Source of the DNA: Planctomycetota bacterium
Lineage (GTDB): Bacteria > Planctomycetota > Planctomycetia > Pirellulales > Pirellulaceae
Length of the DNA: 64,000 nt
NCBI GenBank assembly: GCA_963204915.1
Contig: CAUJHS010000081.1
Location: 62,001-126,000 of the forward strand
Direction: 5' to 3'
Below are positions 60,335-64,000 of the stretch, piece after piece; the stretch's first letter is position 1, and the number at the start of each line of letters is the position of its first letter. A program made the position numbers and the translations under genes. The notes beneath the pieces were generated by a model, which was not told the origin of the DNA, made no database searches, and saw nothing but the letters and a program-made list of their open reading frames with translations.

Positions 60335-63262
60335 TTACTTCGTGACAAAGTTCACCAACCGCCCCGGAACGACAATCGTTTTTACGACCTGTTGACCTGC
60401 GAGCAACTCCTTAACTTTTTCATCGTTCAATGCGAGTTGCTCCAGCTCTTTTTGTCCGAGATCGGCTGGCGCTTGAATCTTAGCGCGTAGTTTACCTTTG
60501 ATTTGCACCGGGATTTCGACTTCTGCGTCTTTCGCCAAACGTTCGTCGTGCTTGGGCCAGGGTTCGTACGCCAAAGTATGCGTGTGGCCCAAGATCCGCC
60601 ACAGTTCCTCGGCCAGATGCGGCGCATAAGGCGAAAGCATCAGCACGAACGGCTCGATACACGCCCGCGGACGCACCGACTGTTTGGTGAAGTAATTGAC
60701 AAACTCCATCATGCGGGCGATGGCCGTATTGAAACTCATGGAGGCGGTGTCGGCGGTCACGTCGCGAATGGTCTTATGCAACACGCGGTTTTGTTCGTCT
60801 GTGGGATCACTATCTTCTACCGAGGAGTGCAACACGGCTTCCTCGGAGCGCTCTTCCACCACCATGCGCCAGACGCGGTCAAGAAAGTTGCGCACGCCGT
60901 TCACGCCCGACATGCTCCAGGGTTTGGTGGCCTCGAGCGGGCCCATGAACATCTCATACAAGCGCAGCGCGTCGGCGCCGTATTCCTCAACAACCTTGTC
61001 GGGATTGACCACATTGCCGCGGCTTTTGGACATTTTCTCCGCCTTGGCGGTGAGCGGCAGATCGGTTCCCTGTACGTAGAATGAGCCTTTGCGCTTTTCA
61101 ATTTGATCTTCGCGCAAGTTTGCCGTAGCGGGAGACGCGGCGTTCTCGTTAACCAGTATGTACGAGATTTTGCCGTTGTCATCCTCAGAGCGGATTCCCA
61201 CGATGCCTCTCTCGGCAAGTTTTGCCTGCTCGCCTTCAAACGCCGCCGCCGTGGCGTAAAACTGCGGCTCGCCCAGGATCATGCCTTGGTTCACCAACTT
61301 CTGAAATGGCTCAGGAGTACTGACGTAACCGCGATCGAACAAGACCTTGTGCCAGAAACGCGAGTACAACAAGTGCAGCACGGCGTGTTCGGCGCCGCCT
61401 ACATAAAGGTCGACCGGCATCCACGCTTTTTCCTTCGCCGGGTCGACAAAGGCTTGGCTGTTCTTCGGATCGATAAACCGCAAATAATACCAACACGAAC
61501 CCGCCCATTGCGGCATGGTGTTGGTCTCGCGCTTGTAGCGCCGTCCGGCAATCTCGACGTACAACCAATCTTCCGGCGCTTTTTCCAGCGGCGGCTCGGG
61601 GCGGCCGTGCGGCTTGAAATCGTCAAGCTTAGGCAAATCGACGGGCAAGTCCTGCGGATCGACGGCGCGCAACAAACCCGTGGGCTGGCCGCTCTCGTCT
61701 AATTCGTGCAGGATGGGAAACGGCTCGCCCCAGAACCGTTGCCGGCTAAAGAGCCAGTCTCGCAGCTTGTAGTTGACCGCTTTGCGCCCTATTCCTTGCA
61801 ATGATAAATCATTTGTGATTCGTTCCTTGAATTCGTGAGTGGGTAGATTGTCATACTCCCGCGAGTTCATTGCAATTCCATCATCCGTGTATACTTCTCT
61901 TCCACTCGTAATTCGGGCCACATATTCTTTGTGCAATTCGGCTGGAGTTTTTACACCGTCTTTTTGTGCCTCGGGTGAAGGTAAGCTGCCAAATGTTGTG
62001 ACTTGTGGAAAGACAACACAGACGATCGGCAAATCGAATTGCTTAGCGAACTCGAAGTCTCGCTCGTCATGGGCGGGCACCGCCATGATGGCGCCGGTTC
62101 CGTAACTGATTAAAACGTAGTCGGCGATCCAAATGGGAACTTGCTCGCCATTCACGGGATTGATCGCGTAGGAGCCGGTAAAGACCCCGGTTTTATCCTT
62201 CGCCAGTTCCGTGCGTTCCAGGTCGCTCTTGCCGGCGGCTTTCTGGCAATACGCTTCGACGGCCTGCTTCTGTTGTGCAGTGGTCAATTTCGCGACGAAC
62301 GGATGCTCTGGCGCGATGACCATATACGTGGCGCCAAACAGCGTGTCGGGTCGCGTTGTGTAAATGCGCAACACGTCTTCGGCTGGCTTAGCGGGAAACG
62401 GCTCCTTCGATCGACTGGCTTTCCACGTGTTAAATGACCCTTTCGCGCCGATGAAAAAATCGACTTCTGCACCGGTGCTGCGGCCGATCCAGTTGCGTTG
62501 CAGCAGTTTGATGCCTTCGGACCAGTCAACGCCTTCCAGGTCGCTCTCTAGGCGATCGGCATAGGCGGTGATGCGCAACATCCATTGCCGCAGGGGAATG
62601 CGCCGCACGGGATGACCGCCGCGTTCGCTCTTGCCATCGACAACTTCCTCGTTGGCCAGCACGGTGCCCAATGCGGGGCACCAGTTCACCAGGGCTTCGG
62701 CCTGGTATGCCAAGCGGTGTTCATCCTGGAAGCGGCGTACGGCCGCTTCCCCCTGGTTTTTTACTTCCAGCGGAATGGGGAGTTCGGCAATAGGTCGCCC
62801 CTTTTGCTGTTGAAGGTCGAACCACGTATCGAACAGCACCAAAAAAATCCATTGGGTCCAGCGAAAGTACTCAACGTCGGTCGTGGCCAGTTCGCGGGTC
62901 CAGTCGTAGCTGAAGCCCAACATTTTCAATTGGCGCCGAAACGTCGCGATATTGCGCTCAGTCGACACGCGCGGCGGCGTGTTCGTTTTAATGGCGTGCT
63001 CTTCCGCCGGCAGGCCGAATGCGTCGAACCCCATAGGGTGAAGCACCGACTTGCCTTGCATGCGCTGGAAGCGGCAGACAATGTCGGTCGCGGTATAACC
63101 TTCGGGGTGTCCTACATGCAGTCCGTCGCCGCTGGGGTAGGGAAACATGTCCAGCACGTAGACCTTACCTGCTCGGGGCAGGTCGGGCGTTTTGAACGTT
63201 TGATGCTCTTCCCAATACTTTTGCCAGCGAGGCTCGATGTCAGCGGGGTTATAACGTGGCAT
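60335..63262 (-). CDS. leuS: Leucyl-tRNA synthetase LeuS, 975 aa
   Basis: Class I tRNA synthetase that charges tRNA-Leu. HIGH region GLHVGHPEG (about 50-58), CP1 editing domain with [17 protein letters not shown] in [12 protein letters not shown], and an anticodon/C-terminal domain ending [12 protein letters not shown] are all present. It is longer than Escherichia coli LeuRS, with added segments in the CP1/leucine-specific part. The frame is open upstream to 63550, but the ATG at 63262 ([14 protein letters not shown]) is the usual LeuRS start. A 230-base AT-rich tract around 61800-62010 is embedded in this gene. It diverges from map. Confidence 0.95.
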   Translation of the reverse strand: MPRYNPADIEPRWQKYWEEHQTFKTPDLPRAGKVYVLDMFPYPSGDGLHVGHPEGYTATDIVCRFQRMQGKSVLHPMGFDAFGLPAEEHAIKTNTPPRVSTERNIATFRRQLKMLGFSYDWTRELATTDVEYFRWTQWIFLVLFDTWFDLQQQKGRPIAELPIPLEVKNQGEAAVRRFQDEHRLAYQAEALVNWCPALGTVLANEEVVDGKSERGGHPVRRIPLRQWMLRITAYADRLESDLEGVDWSEGIKLLQRNWIGRSTGAEVDFFIGAKGSFNTWKASRSKEPFPAKPAEDVLRIYTTRPDTLFGATYMVIAPEHPFVAKLTTAQQKQAVEAYCQKAAGKSDLERTELAKDKTGVFTGSYAINPVNGEQVPIWIADYVLISYGTGAIMAVPAHDERDFEFAKQFDLPIVCVVFPQVTTFGSLPSPEAQKDGVKTPAELHKEYVARITSGREVYTDDGIAMNSREYDNLPTHEFKERITNDLSLQGIGRKAVNYKLRDWLFSRQRFWGEPFPILHELDESGQPTGLLRAVDPQDLPVDLPKLDDFKPHGRPEPPLEKAPEDWLYVEIAGRRYKRETNTMPQWAGSCWYYLRFIDPKNSQAFVDPAKEKAWMPVDLYVGGAEHAVLHLLYSRFWHKVLFDRGYVSTPEPFQKLVNQGMILGEPQFYATAAAFEGEQAKLAERGIVGIRSEDDNGKISYILVNENAASPATANLREDQIEKRKGSFYVQGTDLPLTAKAEKMSKSRGNVVNPDKVVEEYGADALRLYEMFMGPLEATKPWSMSGVNGVRNFLDRVWRMVVEERSEEAVLHSSVEDSDPTDEQNRVLHKTIRDVTADTASMSFNTAIARMMEFVNYFTKQSVRPRACIEPFVLMLSPYAPHLAEELWRILGHTHTLAYEPWPKHDERLAKDAEVEIPVQIKGKLRAKIQAPADLGQKELEQLALNDEKVKELLAGQQVVKTIVVPGRLVNFVTK

Positions 63263-63602
63263 GAATACTTCGGGGTAGTCGCAATCGAAGGAAAAGCAAA
63301 CCAGCCGGCTGGCTAACGCAAAGAACCCGGTGGTTAGGGCGGCGAAACGGTCATAATACCGAGTTCGCCCCGCGGACAATAGGACAGTCCTCCAGCCTTC
63401 ATGGTTCAGAGAGCGACACTTCGACCAACGGCGCGCTGCGAACGAGCGATCTGCGCGTCGAGCGGTCTCGATGACGTGCAGGCGAACCGCCCATGGTGGG
63501 AGACGCTGACAACTTTTGCAAAACTTGGCGCGTCCTGTTGGCCCACACAAAACCGCTTGCTAAACTTAGTTTTTCCCTTCTCCACCGGTTGAGACCGCGC
63601 CC
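63263..63602. other. Divergent leuS-map intergenic region
   Basis: 340 bases holding both promoters. The leuS frame stays open here but has no LeuRS-like residues. Nothing resembling a T-box leader was seen. Confidence 0.5.
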
Positions 63603-64000
63603 ATGTTGATTGGCCGACGACGCTTGCGACTAACCCCCGCCGAATGCGACGCCATGCGCGCTGCAGGCCGTTTCAACGCGCAACTGATGGATTACATCCG
63701 CCAATATGTTAGGGCGGGCGTGACCACTTCGGAAATCGACCAATTGGTTCATGACTACACCAGCTCACATGGCCATAAGCCGGCGCCGCTGAACTACCAA
63801 GGCTTCCCCAAGAGTTGCTGCACCAGTGTGAATGACGTCATTTGTCATGGCATTCCCGGCCCGTACCGGCTCAAGGAGGGGGACATTGTGAATGTCGACG
63901 TCACCACGATCGTCGATGGCTGGTTTGGCGATCAATCGGAGACGTTTCTCATTGGCAAAGTCTCGAAAACGGCGCGGCAAGTGACGCAATGCTCGTTTGA
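63603..64000 (+). CDS. map: Type I methionine aminopeptidase (5' part, cut by window end), 132 codons visible
   Basis: Removes the N-terminal Met of nascent proteins. The visible 132 residues carry the family's opening ([23 protein letters not shown]), [32 protein letters not shown], where His of CHGIP is a substrate-binding residue, and GDIVNVDVT, whose first Asp is a metal ligand. The frame runs off the window at 64000 with no stop, so the remaining metal ligands are not seen. The ATG at 63603 is the only fit; it shares a divergent region with leuS. Confidence 0.92.
   Translation, partial: MLIGRRRLRLTPAECDAMRAAGRFNAQLMDYIRQYVRAGVTTSEIDQLVHDYTSSHGHKPAPLNYQGFPKSCCTSVNDVICHGIPGPYRLKEGDIVNVDVTTIVDGWFGDQSETFLIGKVSKTARQVTQCSF

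Noticed and set aside
1-64000. tRNA, rRNA, CRISPR arrays or toxin-antitoxin pairs
   Set aside because: No cloverleaf, rRNA core, spaced-repeat array or short overlapping toxin-antitoxin gene pair was recognised on either strand by eye.

Overview
This window looks like chromosomal DNA of a planctomycete, most likely of the Pirellulales type. Several lineage hallmarks support that: a DUF1549/DUF1553 protein with a CxxCH motif, a PVC-type dehydrogenase/cytochrome with HEAT repeats, a DUF1080 secreted hydrolase, SHD1 repeats, a DUF4013 membrane protein, several ECF sigma factors with linked membrane partners, and a Ser/Thr kinase carrying a sulfatase-modifying-factor (FGE-like) domain. LpxK and a MurE-type ligase point to a Gram-negative envelope. 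No rRNA, tRNA, CRISPR array or prophage was seen.

Layout. 1-15 kb is mixed housekeeping and envelope: an NAD-epimerase, DUF1080 protein, transglutaminase-like protein, an NRAMP-fold transporter without the canonical metal motif, a 2-keto-acid decarboxylase, LpxK, DUF4013, a thioredoxin-trypsin fusion, an SDR and an SHD1-TraB protein. 15.4-16.9 kb holds a MurE-like ligase with altered catalytic motifs. 17.3-22.0 kb is the most interesting block: a free-standing homocysteine S-methyltransferase, two UroD-family proteins, a corrinoid (B12-binding) protein and a separate MetH-type reactivation domain, with no pterin-binding subunit. Read together this is a dismantled methionine synthase apparently fed by an unknown methyl donor.

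22-34 kb is a loosely packed stress region: PpsR-type kinase/phosphorylase regulator, DUF900 hydrolase, YbaK-type deacylase, DUF2267, Hsp20, a degenerate receiver domain, BON, two universal stress proteins, a CBS protein and small hypotheticals. It has unusually long intergenic gaps with repeats, palindromes and a possible RNA thermometer ahead of hsp20. 34.6-43.5 kb holds two ECF sigma modules: sigma/anti-sigma/exported protein divergent from a TgpA-like transglutaminase and a YchF-like GTPase, then a sigma factor translationally coupled to a DUF1549/1553 protein. 43.7-48.3 kb is a co-directional run: DinB, a large alpha/beta hydrolase, a class V aminotransferase, a zinc ribbon and a tiny membrane protein. 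An IS1380-like element with a twice-frameshifted transposase (about 48.29-50.23 kb) separates it from the 1170-aa PVC cytochrome.

54-60 kb is a minus-strand operon of ECF sigma factor, small exported protein, Ser/Thr kinase and two more small exported paralogues, one interrupted by an in-frame TGA. The window ends with a cold-shock protein, leuS (with an internal AT-rich tract) and the start of map.

All family assignments are by reading motifs and overall sequence character; no database search was run. Starts were chosen from Shine-Dalgarno position, signal peptides and overlaps.
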